The position numbers were made by a program, and so were the translations under genes. A stretch of 59,331 bases of DNA from CAMTVQ01 sp947085255 (GTDB taxonomy: Bacteria > Bacteroidota > Bacteroidia > Sphingobacteriales > Sphingobacteriaceae). The notes beneath the pieces are model-generated. The model was not told the origin of the DNA, ran no database searches, and worked only from the letters and a program-made list of their open reading frames with translations. The stretch lies in NCBI GenBank assembly GCA_947085255.1, contig CAMTVQ010000003.1, positions 1 through 59,331 on the forward strand, read 5' to 3'. Position 1 is the first letter of the stretch. Each line of letters begins with the position of its first letter. This document shows positions 8,298 through 18,300 of this stretch, piece by piece.

Positions 8298-8746
8298 GTG
8301 AAGAGACGAACGTAGCAGTATCTAATAAGCGGGCTTATTTTGAGTACCATATTTTAGATACATATATAGCTGGGGTGCAGTTATTGGGTACTGAAATAAA
8401 ATCAGTGAGGCAGGCTAAGGTAAACTTGAATGATGCTTATTGTGCATTTGTAAATGAGGAGTTATATGTATTCAATATGCATATTTCTGAGTACTCGCAT
8501 GGTTCGTTTTACAATCACGAGGCCAAGCGCAATCGTAAACTGTTACTTACCAAAAAGGAACTAAAGAAACTGCATGCTAAGCTAAAAGATGTGGGGACTA
8601 CCGTTGTACCTCTAAAGCTTTTTATTAGCGACAGAGGCTTTGCTAAGTTAGAAATAGGACTGGCAAAAGGTAAAAATGTGCACGATAAGCGTGATACGAT
8701 AAAAGAACGCGAATCAAAAATTGAATTGAGTAGAGTATTACGCTAA
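8294..8746 (+). CDS. smpB: SsrA-binding protein SmpB
   Basis: SmpB binds tmRNA and delivers it to stalled ribosomes for trans-translation. The 150-residue protein shows the conserved core: NKRAYFEYHILDTYIAGVQL, GTEIKSVR and a basic C-terminal tail (KRDTIKERE). The ATGA overlap with mntH indicates translational coupling. It is the last gene of the mntR-mntH-smpB operon and is followed by a strong hairpin. Confidence 0.97.
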   Translation: MSEETNVAVSNKRAYFEYHILDTYIAGVQLLGTEIKSVRQAKVNLNDAYCAFVNEELYVFNMHISEYSHGSFYNHEAKRNRKLLLTKKELKKLHAKLKDVGTTVVPLKLFISDRGFAKLEIGLAKGKNVHDKRDTIKERESKIELSRVLR

Positions 8747-8771
8747 TATAAATTGAGTAATGAAGTAATAA

Positions 8772-8805
8772 AAAAAGCTCCCAGCCTTAGGCTGGGAGCT
8801 TTTTG
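8772..8805. terminator. Bidirectional terminator between smpB and the OMP gene
   Basis: A near-perfect palindrome with 15-base arms, AAAAAGCTCCCAGCC and its complement, around a TTA loop. It has T runs on both strands and lies between convergent genes, so it should serve both. Confidence 0.95.
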
Positions 8806-8828
8806 CAAGTAGTAAGATTAGTTACTGA

Positions 8829-9545
8829 TTAGAAATAAAGGTTTAAACCTAAGTTACCATTGTAAACTTCGTTGATAGAAACACCAAAAGAAGATGATTT
8901 ACCAATACTTGTAACAGTTGGAACATTTGGTCTTTCTACTTCTGTTTTGCTTGTATCAGTTAAGCCTAAGCCTAAACCAAATTCGCCACTAACTGAAATG
9001 TTTTTAGTGAAGAAATACTCAGCACCTACAAAACCACCAACGTTAAAGTTAAAGGTGCTACCACCAGTTGTTTTAACATTCTGGTTGTCTGCAGTAGTTA
9101 CAGCATCAGTAAATTCAGTGCTTTGAGTTTGAATTCCTAAGCCGACAGATGGACCATAAACACCTACTAATTTACCTTTTGTTCTTCTGTACTCATAACC
9201 AGCATTTACTGCTAAACCAAAAGCATTGCTTTTTAACTCATCAAATTTAGTAGCATCTTCAGCGTTAACTGTTTCTACTGTTGATGTTGTAGCACCAAGA
9301 CCTAAACTCATTCTAACTGCACGGTTGTCAGCAGTAAAGTATTTACCAGTAATTGTCATTGGGTTGGTTGGGTTGTTAAATGTTGGAGCAGTTGCACCAG
9401 CATTTGATAATAAACCACCAAAGTAAGTAAGGAAAGGAGTAGCATCAATTCCTAAAGAGTAATCACCTTTTACAGGCATACCATCTTGTGCGTTTGCAGC
9501 TAGTGCACCGGCAACTAAAGATAATGTTACAAATAGTTTTTTCAT
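8829..9545 (-). CDS. Outer-membrane beta-barrel protein
   Basis: This 238-residue protein has a classical signal peptide (MKKLFVTLSLVAGALAANA, cleaved before QDG). The body alternates polar and hydrophobic residues, is rich in glycine and aromatic residues, and ends in LGLNLYF, the C-terminal aromatic signature of barrels inserted by BAM. The fold fits small 8-stranded porin-like proteins; the function is unknown. A promoter-like TAACCTTTG (minus strand, 9598-9606) with CAAA at 9626-9629, the complement of a -33 TTTG, lies upstream and suggests good expression. Confidence 0.85.
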   Translation of the reverse strand: MKKLFVTLSLVAGALAANAQDGMPVKGDYSLGIDATPFLTYFGGLLSNAGATAPTFNNPTNPMTITGKYFTADNRAVRMSLGLGATTSTVETVNAEDATKFDELKSNAFGLAVNAGYEYRRTKGKLVGVYGPSVGLGIQTQSTEFTDAVTTADNQNVKTTGGSTFNFNVGGFVGAEYFFTKNISVSGEFGLGLGLTDTSKTEVERPNVPTVTSIGKSSSFGVSINEVYNGNLGLNLYF

Positions 9546-9680
9546 AAAAAATTAAGTTTTAAGTTGTGTTAAGTTATTTTTTGTTCTTAAATCGGTTCAA
9601 AGGTTAAAAATAAAAGCAACGCCTCCAAATATTTTTTTCACTCAGAGGTCTTTTTTTTTCACTTATTAACATTTTGAGCG

Positions 9681-10334
9681 CTATTTCCAAGCTTCTTCGC
9701 CTATAAGCGGAACAAATTTGAAGGGAGCCAATTCTGTTTTTTCGTACTCCAATTCGCTGGTTTTTAGAATGCTAATCATCTTTTGTTCTTGTTGGTTGCC
9801 TACAGGTATTACCAGCATTCCACCAATGTGCAATTGGTCGATAAGTATTTGTGGAATTACGGGAGCACCAGCCGTAACAATGATTTTATGGTAGGGAGCA
9901 AAGCTTTTTAAACCTATTGACCCATCACTACAAAAAAAGCGAGCAGTGTATTTTAGGTTGTGTACCATCGTTTTTGCCTTGTTGAATAATTCCTTTTGGC
10001 GCTCGATGGTATATATCTTAGCCCCCATTTCTGCCAAAATGCAAGTTTGGTAACCAGAACCAGTTCCTATTTCTAATACTTTTTCCCCTTTTTTTAAGTT
10101 TAAGAGTTCTGTTTGATAGGCAACAGTGTACGGATGCGATATGGTTTGACCGCAGCCAATAGGAAAAGCTTTGTCTTGGTAGGCCTGTTCTGCAAAAATA
10201 GGATCGAAGAACAGGTGACGGGGTACTTTTTCAATAGCAGCCAAAACGTGTGTATCGCTAATTCCTTTTTGTAAAAGATTTTCAACCAATCGTTTGCGTA
10301 AGCCTTGGTGGCGGTAGGTATCGTTTACAATCAT
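9681..10334 (-). CDS. pcm: Protein-L-isoaspartate O-methyltransferase
   Basis: The enzyme methylates isoaspartyl residues in damaged proteins with S-adenosylmethionine, starting their repair. From ATG 10334 it is 217 residues. The SAM-binding motif I is VLEIGTGSGYQT, preceded by the characteristic FPIGCGQTISHPY and followed by KIIVTAGAP. Starting at 10334 matches the usual family N-terminus (LRKRLVENLLQKGI). A perfect -7 element ends four bases upstream, so an in-frame start at 10364 would lie outside the transcript. The mRNA may be leaderless. Confidence 0.93.
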   Translation of the reverse strand: MIVNDTYRHQGLRKRLVENLLQKGISDTHVLAAIEKVPRHLFFDPIFAEQAYQDKAFPIGCGQTISHPYTVAYQTELLNLKKGEKVLEIGTGSGYQTCILAEMGAKIYTIERQKELFNKAKTMVHNLKYTARFFCSDGSIGLKSFAPYHKIIVTAGAPVIPQILIDQLHIGGMLVIPVGNQQEQKMISILKTSELEYEKTELAPFKFVPLIGEEAWK

Positions 10335-10338
10335 GCAA

Positions 10339-10346
10339 CAAAAGTA
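10339..10346 (-). promoter_or_regulatory. -7 promoter element of pcm
   Basis: The minus strand reads TACTTTTG, a perfect TAnnTTTG, with only four bases to the ATG at 10334. Transcription would start at or within a base or two of the start codon. Confidence 0.55.
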
Positions 10347-10415
10347 ATGTTGCTGGTGTAGCAACCGAATAAAAATATAAATTTGTGGGATTATTTAATT
10401 TTAATATTTGTGTTT

Positions 10416-11282
10416 TTGAGGGATAACCAGTTGTTTTTGAGATTGATTATAGGTGTAATGTTTGGTTTTCTATCCTGCCAAATTATTAATCCAGATGAAC
10501 CTATACCTGCTTTTTTACAGGTAGATGCTATCGATTTTGTCGATTCTACATCTGTAAATCCACAAAAAGTGGGGATACAAGAGTTTTCAGATGCTTGGGT
10601 GTATGTTGATAATAAACTACAAGGAGTATATCCTTTGCCGATGCGTGCACCTATATTACAAGATGGAGTGCATAAAATAGAAGTAGTTCCTGGTATTTTA
10701 CTCAATGGGGTTGCCGCTACACGTGATAGGTATATTTTTTTACAAGGAGATAAACAAACAGTTAATTTAAAAGCCGACTCGGTAACCAAACTAAGTGTAA
10801 AAACGGAATATGAGTCGTTTGCTAATTTTATGTTTGTAGAAGGATTTGAAACACCAACATTGTTTTTTGATACAACCGTTAGAAGTTCGGCAGCTATTGA
10901 ACGCATAGCATCTACCGATTTGAAGGGGCAATATATAGGTGAGGTGCTGATGGATAGCACATCTGCGACATTTGATATGGAAACCAAGGTAGATTATACG
11001 CTTGGTAATCAAAACCCCAATCCCATATTTCTAGAATTAAATTACAAAACAACTGTTCCAATTAACATTGGGTTTTACTTTAAACAGAATGGAAGCGTAA
11101 GCAAATCATCTAAAATAATATTAAATGCAACATCTGAGTGGAATAAGGTGTATATTGATGTTACATCGGATATAAAAAGCCGCGGAAAAACTGTACCATT
11201 TACAATCTATGTATCGGCAGTAAAACCCGATAACATTGAATCAGCAATACTTTACTTCGACGAAATTAAGTTGGTATACTAA
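10416..11282 (+). CDS. Putative lipoprotein paired with a sugar transferase
   Basis: I do not recognise a named family. With TTG 10416 as start, residues 1-21 form a good lipoprotein signal (MRDNQLFLRLIIGVMFGFLSC with lipobox FLSC) and the protein is 288 residues. A TTG at 10383 would give an overlong hydrophobic start. The N-terminal half has a PEGA-like look (AWVYVDNKLQGVYPLPMRAP, then HKIEVVPG), a surface-protein beta domain. The C-terminal half looks like a carbohydrate-binding-type beta sandwich. It ends three bases before the sugar transferase gene, so the two form an operon and the lipoprotein may act in envelope polysaccharide export or attachment. Confidence 0.6.
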   Translation: MRDNQLFLRLIIGVMFGFLSCQIINPDEPIPAFLQVDAIDFVDSTSVNPQKVGIQEFSDAWVYVDNKLQGVYPLPMRAPILQDGVHKIEVVPGILLNGVAATRDRYIFLQGDKQTVNLKADSVTKLSVKTEYESFANFMFVEGFETPTLFFDTTVRSSAAIERIASTDLKGQYIGEVLMDSTSATFDMETKVDYTLGNQNPNPIFLELNYKTTVPINIGFYFKQNGSVSKSSKIILNATSEWNKVYIDVTSDIKSRGKTVPFTIYVSAVKPDNIESAILYFDEIKLVY

Positions 11283-11285
11283 AGC

Positions 11286-12701
11286 ATGAACAAAAGGCTG
11301 CAAATAACAAAGTACGTGGTTGGCGATTTTATTGCTGCTTTTACTGCTTGGGCATGCTTTTTTGTTTACCGACAACTCGTTATCGATGCTAAGGTAATTG
11401 GTTACGATGTGCCTGTAGAGTTTGGTGAAAACTTTTATGCAGGTGTATTGCTCATCCCTTTTTATTGGTTGACCATATATACCATAAGCGGTAGTTACAA
11501 GGGAGTATATCACAAATCTCGTTTCAAAGAGATGGCTCAAACTATTACCCAAACGTTCTTGGGTGTATTAGTGCTATTTTTCTTTTTACTGCTCGATGAT
11601 TATAGCTATGGATATAGTTCTTACATAAATGCATTTATAACTCTTTGGTTGCTGCATTTTTCGTTTACGTTCTTCTTGCGTTTTATGCTTACAAGCGTTA
11701 CTAAGCTAAACATATACGATCGTACAATTGGCTTTAATACCCTTATGGTAGGAAGCAATCAAAACGCTTTGGACTTGTATAAGGAGTTGGAGAGTTATAA
11801 GAAATCACTTGGCTATAAGTTTTTGGGATATGTGCCCTTAGAAGAAAATGGTAATCATCTTTTGGATGAATTAATACCACGTTTGGGCGAATACAAAGAT
11901 ATGGAGAGGGTAATAGCTCAGTATGATATTGAGGAGGTAATTATTGCATTGGAAACCTCGCAACACGATAAACTGAATCGAATCATAAACCGACTGGAAG
12001 ACAAAAAAGTAGCTATCAATATTATTCCAGATATGTATGATATTATTACTGGTTCGGTAAAAATGAATTACCTGTTTGCTACGCCACTTATACGTATCGA
12101 AACCGACTTAATGCCCGAATGGCAACAATTTACCAAAAGAGCAGGCGATATTGTGGTGGCAATTTATGCATTAATAGTATTGGCTCCAGTATATTTTGTG
12201 ATAGCTGTTTTGGTGGCGTTAACGTCAAAAGGCCCCGTTTTATACAAACAAAGTCGTGTTGGTTTGCATGGAAAAATGTTTAATATTTATAAGTTTCGTT
12301 CTATGTTTATCAATGCCGAAAGCACAGGGCCTCAACTTTCATCAGAACATGATACCCGGATTACAAGTATTGGTAAATTTTTACGCAAAAGTAGGTTAGA
12401 TGAATTGCCTCAGTTCTATAATGTATTAATTGGCGATATGTCTTTGGTTGGACCGCGACCAGAAAGACAATTCTTTATCGATCAAATTGTGCAAATAGCT
12501 CCTCACTATAGTCATTTGCACAAAGTACGACCGGGTATTACCTCTTGGGGACAAATAAAATACGGCTATGCCGAAAATGTACCACAAATGGTAGAACGCT
12601 TGAAATATGACATTATTTACGTGGAAAATATTTCTTTAGCACTCGATATTAAGATACTTTTTTACACCATCCTTATTGTTTTTCAGGGTAGGGGTAAATA
12701 G
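11286..12701 (+). CDS. Undecaprenyl-phosphate glycosylphosphotransferase (WcaJ-type)
   Basis: The enzyme starts polysaccharide repeat synthesis by moving a sugar-1-phosphate from a UDP-sugar to undecaprenyl phosphate at the inner membrane. The 471-residue protein has four or five N-terminal membrane segments, a central CoA-binding-like Rossmann domain (about 145-265), and the C-terminal catalytic domain. That domain shows GLHGKMFNIYKFRSM and DELPQFYNVLIGDMSLVGPRPER, the polyprenyl-phosphate transferase signatures. It differs from the shorter pseudo-receiver-type transferase at 54112-55302. It is cotranscribed with the lipoprotein upstream. The sugar cannot be told; glucose or galactose is usual. 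Confidence 0.92.
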   Translation: MNKRLQITKYVVGDFIAAFTAWACFFVYRQLVIDAKVIGYDVPVEFGENFYAGVLLIPFYWLTIYTISGSYKGVYHKSRFKEMAQTITQTFLGVLVLFFFLLLDDYSYGYSSYINAFITLWLLHFSFTFFLRFMLTSVTKLNIYDRTIGFNTLMVGSNQNALDLYKELESYKKSLGYKFLGYVPLEENGNHLLDELIPRLGEYKDMERVIAQYDIEEVIIALETSQHDKLNRIINRLEDKKVAINIIPDMYDIITGSVKMNYLFATPLIRIETDLMPEWQQFTKRAGDIVVAIYALIVLAPVYFVIAVLVALTSKGPVLYKQSRVGLHGKMFNIYKFRSMFINAESTGPQLSSEHDTRITSIGKFLRKSRLDELPQFYNVLIGDMSLVGPRPERQFFIDQIVQIAPHYSHLHKVRPGITSWGQIKYGYAENVPQMVERLKYDIIYVENISLALDIKILFYTILIVFQGRGK

Positions 12702-12712
12702 TCTTTAATAAA

Positions 12713-15169
12713 CTAATACGGATCTACATCCGGCTGAACCCACACACTTTTAAAAGCTTTTTCTTTATTGAGTAGTAAAATGCTGTTCGATAGTTGGCTC
12801 TTTATTGCCTGTAAAGGTGCCCCTTTTTCTACTTTAATAAGTATTACTTTGTGATACAAGTTGCGTATCCTATTAACGGCAGGAAATTCTGGACCTAGCA
12901 CCGCTTTACCCAAATGACTGCGCAATACGGTAGCTAATTGTTGTGCTGCGGCATTAATGGTATCTAGGTCTTTGTGCTTTAGGGTAAGTTGTATCAGTCG
13001 GTAATAGGGTGGATAGTTAAATTGCTTGCGCTCGCTGATTTCTGATGTATAAAACTCATTATAGTTGGCATTTACCACAAACTGAATAATAGGATGCAGA
13101 GGTTGGTATGTTTGAATGATTACACTTCCTCTTTTTTCTCGTCTGCCTGCTCGTCCTGCTACTTGCAGCATCAGCTGAAAGCTTCGTTCATAAGCTCTAA
13201 AGTCAGGAAAGTTCAGTAAACTATCAGCATTGAGAATACACGTAAGGGTTAAATTGTCGAAATCTAACCCCTTGGCTACCATTTGTGTGCCCACCAAAAT
13301 GTCGGTTTCTCTATTCTCAAAGTTGTGTATAAGAGTAGAAGTGCTTGTTTTTTTACGTGTAGTATCTAAATCCATACGGGCTATACGGGCTTTTGGCAGC
13401 AATAGCTGTAATTCGTCTTCTACCTTTTCGGTGCCAAAGTTTTTGGTATTGATATGCGCATGGCCACAAGCTGGACACGTATCAATGGGTTTTTGTTGAT
13501 ATCCACAATAATGACACTGTAATTTATTGCTAAATTTATGATAGGTAAGACTTACATCACAATTAATACACCGTGGTGTATAAGCACATAAATTACAACT
13601 TAAAGATGGAGCATAGCCTCGCCTGTTTTGAAATAGAATAATTTGCTCCTTATGCTCAAGCGTAGTTGTTATATATTGCAAAAGCACTGATGTAAAGTGC
13701 GACTGCATCGTCTTTTTCTTGGTTTCTTGCTGTATATCTGCTACAATAATTTCGGGTGTTTGCACGCCACCATAGCGTTCGGTAAGTGTCACTAAAGTAT
13801 ACTTGCCTTGTGTAGCATTAAAATAGGTTTCTAAGGCTGGTGTAGCCGAACCAAGTACTACAGGTACTACAAGCTGATTGCCTAAATACAAGGCGGCATC
13901 ACGTGCATGGTAACGCGGAGCGGGTTCTTGTTGCTTATAAGATTGCTCGTGCTCCTCATCAACAATAATTAACCCCAAGTTCGAAAATGGTAAAAATATA
14001 GCCGAGCGCGCACCTAATATTACTTTTAAAGTGCCATTAAGTACATTTTTCCACGTTTCAGCACGTTCATTGTCACTGAATTTTGAGTGATAGATGCCAA
14101 TCGTATTTCCAAAATGCTTGCGTAACCTAGAAATAATTTGCGTGGTTAGTGCAATCTCTGGTAATAGGTAGAGCGCTTGTTGTCCGTTGGCAATACAGTC
14201 TTCAATCAATTTAATATACACCTGCGTTTTTCCAGATGAGGTTACTCCGTGTAATAAAGCTGTTTTTTTTGTAGTAATGGATAGTTTTATAGCATCAAAA
14301 GCAGCTTGTTGTGCAGGGCTTAAGATAAAATTAATAGGCAAATCGGCATAGGTTTTAAACCTGCTTATTTCTCTTTCTTCAGCAATAAATAGTTCTTTTT
14401 CTATTAAAGTAGTCAGTACGGCTGCCGATATCTCTGCTTTTTCAAGTAATGCTTTTTTGGTGATTTCTGAATGTGTTTTAGCTAATTGTATATATGCCAG
14501 TACCAAATCAGATTGTTTAGGTGCTCTGCTTAATGTATCAAAAAGATGCGCGAGATTAGTTTTGTCGTCATAAAATGGATTTAAGGTAATAAACACTTCC
14601 ATTTTTGGCTTGTAGCGTTCTTCAATCTCTTCCGATACTAGTACAATCTGCTTATCAAATAATGATTTTACATATGGAAATACCACTTTTTGACCTAAAA
14701 TGGCGGCTATATCGCTAATGCTTAATTCTGGCTGAATTTCTAATGCCTCTACTATTAGGTATTCCTTGTCGGTTAATTCAGCATGATTAATAGCAGTCTG
14801 TCGGTTAAGAATTACACGAGTTTCGCTCGCCAATTTCAGCGCAGCGGGCAATGCTGCATTCATTACCTCGCCCATATTGCACATGTAATAACTACTCATC
14901 CATTGCCAAAACTCAAATTGCCAAGGTTGTACAATAGGTGCATTATCAATTACAGATAGTATATATTTTGCTTCGTAAAGTGGAGGTGGGCTATTATGAA
15001 TACGTTGTATTAATGCAGTATATGTGCGTGTTTTGCCAAATTGAACCACAACGCGCTTGCCAACAACCACTTGTTCATTCAGTTCATTGGGCACTCTATA
15101 AGTATAGCTGCCAGCTACTGCCAAGGGCACTAATACATCAACAAAAAGCGTACTACGATTGCTGCCCAT
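12713..15169 (-). CDS. priA: Primosomal protein N' (PriA helicase)
   Basis: PriA restarts stalled replication forks by recognising forked DNA and loading the primosome. The 818-residue protein has the N-terminal DNA-binding domain and Walker A LLHGVTSSGKTQVYIKL. A DEEHE Walker B box, the eight-cysteine zinc region (CNLC...CINC...CHYC...CPAC) and helicase motifs V-VI (GTQMVAKGLDFDNLTL, QVAGRAGR) are also present. It starts at ATG 15169 and is convergent with the sugar transferase, 11 bases away. Confidence 0.97.
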   Translation of the reverse strand: MGSNRSTLFVDVLVPLAVAGSYTYRVPNELNEQVVVGKRVVVQFGKTRTYTALIQRIHNSPPPLYEAKYILSVIDNAPIVQPWQFEFWQWMSSYYMCNMGEVMNAALPAALKLASETRVILNRQTAINHAELTDKEYLIVEALEIQPELSISDIAAILGQKVVFPYVKSLFDKQIVLVSEEIEERYKPKMEVFITLNPFYDDKTNLAHLFDTLSRAPKQSDLVLAYIQLAKTHSEITKKALLEKAEISAAVLTTLIEKELFIAEEREISRFKTYADLPINFILSPAQQAAFDAIKLSITTKKTALLHGVTSSGKTQVYIKLIEDCIANGQQALYLLPEIALTTQIISRLRKHFGNTIGIYHSKFSDNERAETWKNVLNGTLKVILGARSAIFLPFSNLGLIIVDEEHEQSYKQQEPAPRYHARDAALYLGNQLVVPVVLGSATPALETYFNATQGKYTLVTLTERYGGVQTPEIIVADIQQETKKKTMQSHFTSVLLQYITTTLEHKEQIILFQNRRGYAPSLSCNLCAYTPRCINCDVSLTYHKFSNKLQCHYCGYQQKPIDTCPACGHAHINTKNFGTEKVEDELQLLLPKARIARMDLDTTRKKTSTSTLIHNFENRETDILVGTQMVAKGLDFDNLTLTCILNADSLLNFPDFRAYERSFQLMLQVAGRAGRREKRGSVIIQTYQPLHPIIQFVVNANYNEFYTSEISERKQFNYPPYYRLIQLTLKHKDLDTINAAAQQLATVLRSHLGKAVLGPEFPAVNRIRNLYHKVILIKVEKGAPLQAIKSQLSNSILLLNKEKAFKSVWVQPDVDPY

Positions 15170-15245
15170 TTGTTGTCAAATCTCTAAAAAGAGATGGCAT
15201 TTACCAAAAAAACATGCTCTAAAAAGGTTAATTAAAAAAAAAGTA

Positions 15246-15253
15246 TATTTTTG
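15246..15253 (+). promoter_or_regulatory. -7 promoter element of the LamG/FN3 protein gene
   Basis: TATTTTTG is a perfect TAnnTTTG, 88 bases before the start codon. It predicts a leader of about 80 bases without an obvious strong structure. No good -33 TTTG is present at the expected spacing. Confidence 0.6.
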
Positions 15254-15341
15254 TAAAAATGATATAACTATAAAGCAAAGGTGAACTAGCAGTTATATCA
15301 GTAAAAGTTACCACGTATCTTTTTTAAGCAATACTAAATTC

Positions 15342-18300
15342 ATGAAAATACTTCAACACAGCTATTTTATTTTACTCTTTACATTGGTAGGACAAGTGGC
15401 TTTTGCTCAGGGTTCCTTAAACGCATTAAACTTCTCAGGTACACAAGAGGTAATATCTACACCTGTAGCACACGATATTAGAAGTGGTAATTTTACGTTT
15501 GAAGCTTGGGTAAAACCAACAACAGCTACAGGAGTACAAGCAATACTTTCAAATGGAGTAGCATCTCCTGCTTTATACACACGTACGGGAGGGGCACTAA
15601 ATAGCGGTAAATTAGGTTTCTTCTGGCACGGTACCTGGTTTAGTGCCAATACTACATTGGCTACTGGTAGATGGCAACATATTGCAATGGTGCGTACGGG
15701 TAATATCATTACCTTTTATGTAAATGGTATAGCCGATGCCGTAACCTTTGCCGATGCAACTCGCATGTCGAATGCACCTATTAGTCTTGGTTATTCGGGT
15801 AATGCCAACGAGAATTACAATGGGACAATAGATGAAGTGCGTGTGTGGGCCGAGGCTCGTACCCAAGCACAAATTAGAGCGAATATGTGTTCGCGTATTG
15901 CAACTACAAGCCCTACATTAAAATCGTACTGGCGTTTGGATGAAAAAACAGGTGCTACAGCAGCAGATGTAAGTGGAAATAATAATAAACTATCGGGTAT
16001 TGCTTTTGGACAACAAATAAGTTCAGGCGCTCCATTGGGTAATGCAAGTGCTTTTTTATACGATACAGCACCTACTAAAAGTGTAACCTTACTTTCGCCA
16101 CAAGGCAATTTTACCTTACAGAGTGTAGGTAATCCTTCGGCTATCTTTTTATATAAAGTAGATAGCCTTCCCAATATTATTAGTGGCTTAACGGGTATTG
16201 GTAATACTCGTACTTATTTTGGGGCATTTACGGTAGGAGGTACAGCCAATACGTATACATCAACGTATGAGTACGCCAATTACCCTGATGCTGTAGCCGA
16301 TCAAGACAGTATTAAGCTGTTTGAAAGAGCTAATAACGAAGCTCCTAATTGGATTGTGAGTACTACCACAAACAATGTAGCTCAAATGACATTGGTAGGT
16401 ACTGGAAATTACATGACCAAAGAGTTTTTCTTGGGTGGATTCGTAAACCCTACTCAATTGCCTTGTTTGCCACCAACCGAGCTGCGTACAGATACCGTTA
16501 CCCAATTTGGAGCTGTAATTAACTGGACTCCTGGTAATGCTGGTGCCTATAATATAGAGTATGGTGTAAAAGGCTTTGCTTTTGGTAGCGGAATAAAAGT
16601 AAATAATACAACACAACGTCCGTTTACGCTTACGGGTTTGCAATCAAATACCGAATATGATTTTTATGTAAGCAGTTTGTGTGATAATAGTACGCAACGC
16701 AGAAGCGATTCTGTATTGATTAGCTTTAAAACAGCAGTCGATTTTTCATCAATAGGAGCAGGCAATGCAGGTGAATTTGCAGGTAGCAATGGCTATGCCC
16801 AGATACCAGCACTTAACTTAAATAGAAATACATTAAGCATTACAGCATGGATAAATCCTACAGCTGTAGCAAATAATAATCAAGGGATATTGTTTTGTAA
16901 TGATAGTACCACTCGTTCGGGTTTATTCTTAAAGCCGGGTAACGAACTTGCCTATCAATGGGACGGAACAATAGCAAGTGCGGGTTTCTCGTCAAAATTA
17001 ATGCTAAAAGCAAACGAATGGTCGCATGTGGCACTTACCATTTCACCAGATTCGGCAGTGCTTTGCGTAAACGGATTATGCGTAACTAATAAAACAACTC
17101 ATAGTTTAGAAGCATTTGATGCTCCTACACGTTTTGGAAGCATTAGTAGAGAGTTAGCTGATTTTGAAGGACAAATAGATGAGCTACAATTATGGGAACG
17201 CCCATTAACCATTAACGAAATACGTGCTGGCATGTGTAAGAAAATAAGCCTGTTTTCTTCTAGTTTAATAGGATACTGGAGTTTTAACCAACTAAAAGAA
17301 GATGCTGTTTTAATAGACCGTACTGGTAATAGCTTTGATGCGACACTAATTGGTTTTGCTTCCAGTTCGTTTTTTGTAGAATCGGCAGCGCCAGTAGGTG
17401 ATGCAAGCGTAGCACGTTATTTTTACGATAACACAGCAACATTAGTAGACCAAAACAGCAGAAATGATAAGTTTACCGTTAAAAATATAAAAGGAGAAGC
17501 AAAAGGCATTCACCTATATCGTATAGACGGAGTAATAAAGTACGACGGGAAACTCACTAAAATAGCAGGTAATAATTCTCATTACGGCATATTTAGTACA
17601 CAGGCAACTGATTTGAGCTACGATGTAGAATTGAACTATGCCGATAATTTTAATGAGCCAACGGATACATCTTTTACACTATATACACGAACTAATCCTG
17701 TTGCTAAAATATGGGCGTTACGCGACGATGCTCAATTAATAGATACGCTGAATTTGATTAAGTTGAATGGAGCAAATAAAAATATTCAATTTATAGCTGG
17801 TTTAAATAATCGTACGGCAACTTGTCCATCTCCAACGGCATTGCGTCAAGCTAATCAAACTGTTTTTTCGGCAACAGTAGCTTGGAATACGGGCGGTTCT
17901 AATGTATGGAATGTAGAATATGGCGAAAAAGGTTTTGCATTAGGCACAGGTATTAAACTAAATGGATTAACGGCAGATAGTGTGGTGTTTAATAACTTAG
18001 ATAGTAAAAAAATATTTGAGTTATACGTGCAAGATACATGTAGTACCGAAAGCAGCAATTGGGCAGGACCTGTTGCATTTGCAGCTACTCCTTGTCAGGC
18101 TCCAACAAATATAACGATAGAGCGTACAGATAGCACTAAGGTAGAAATACGTTGGGATGCTAATGGTTTTGGTAGATGGAACTTTGAATACGGACCACGT
18201 GGGTTTACCAAAGGTTCTGGGAGCGTATTAGAAGTAACTACTTTGCCAGTGGTATTAGACCAAATTGACCGTTTAGGTAGCTTCGATTTTTATATTTCTA

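Noticed and set aside
10391..10987. Long open frame on the minus strand under the lipoprotein gene.
   Set aside because: It lies wholly opposite a gene with a clear signal peptide and operon context, and its translation shows no recognisable fold or signal.
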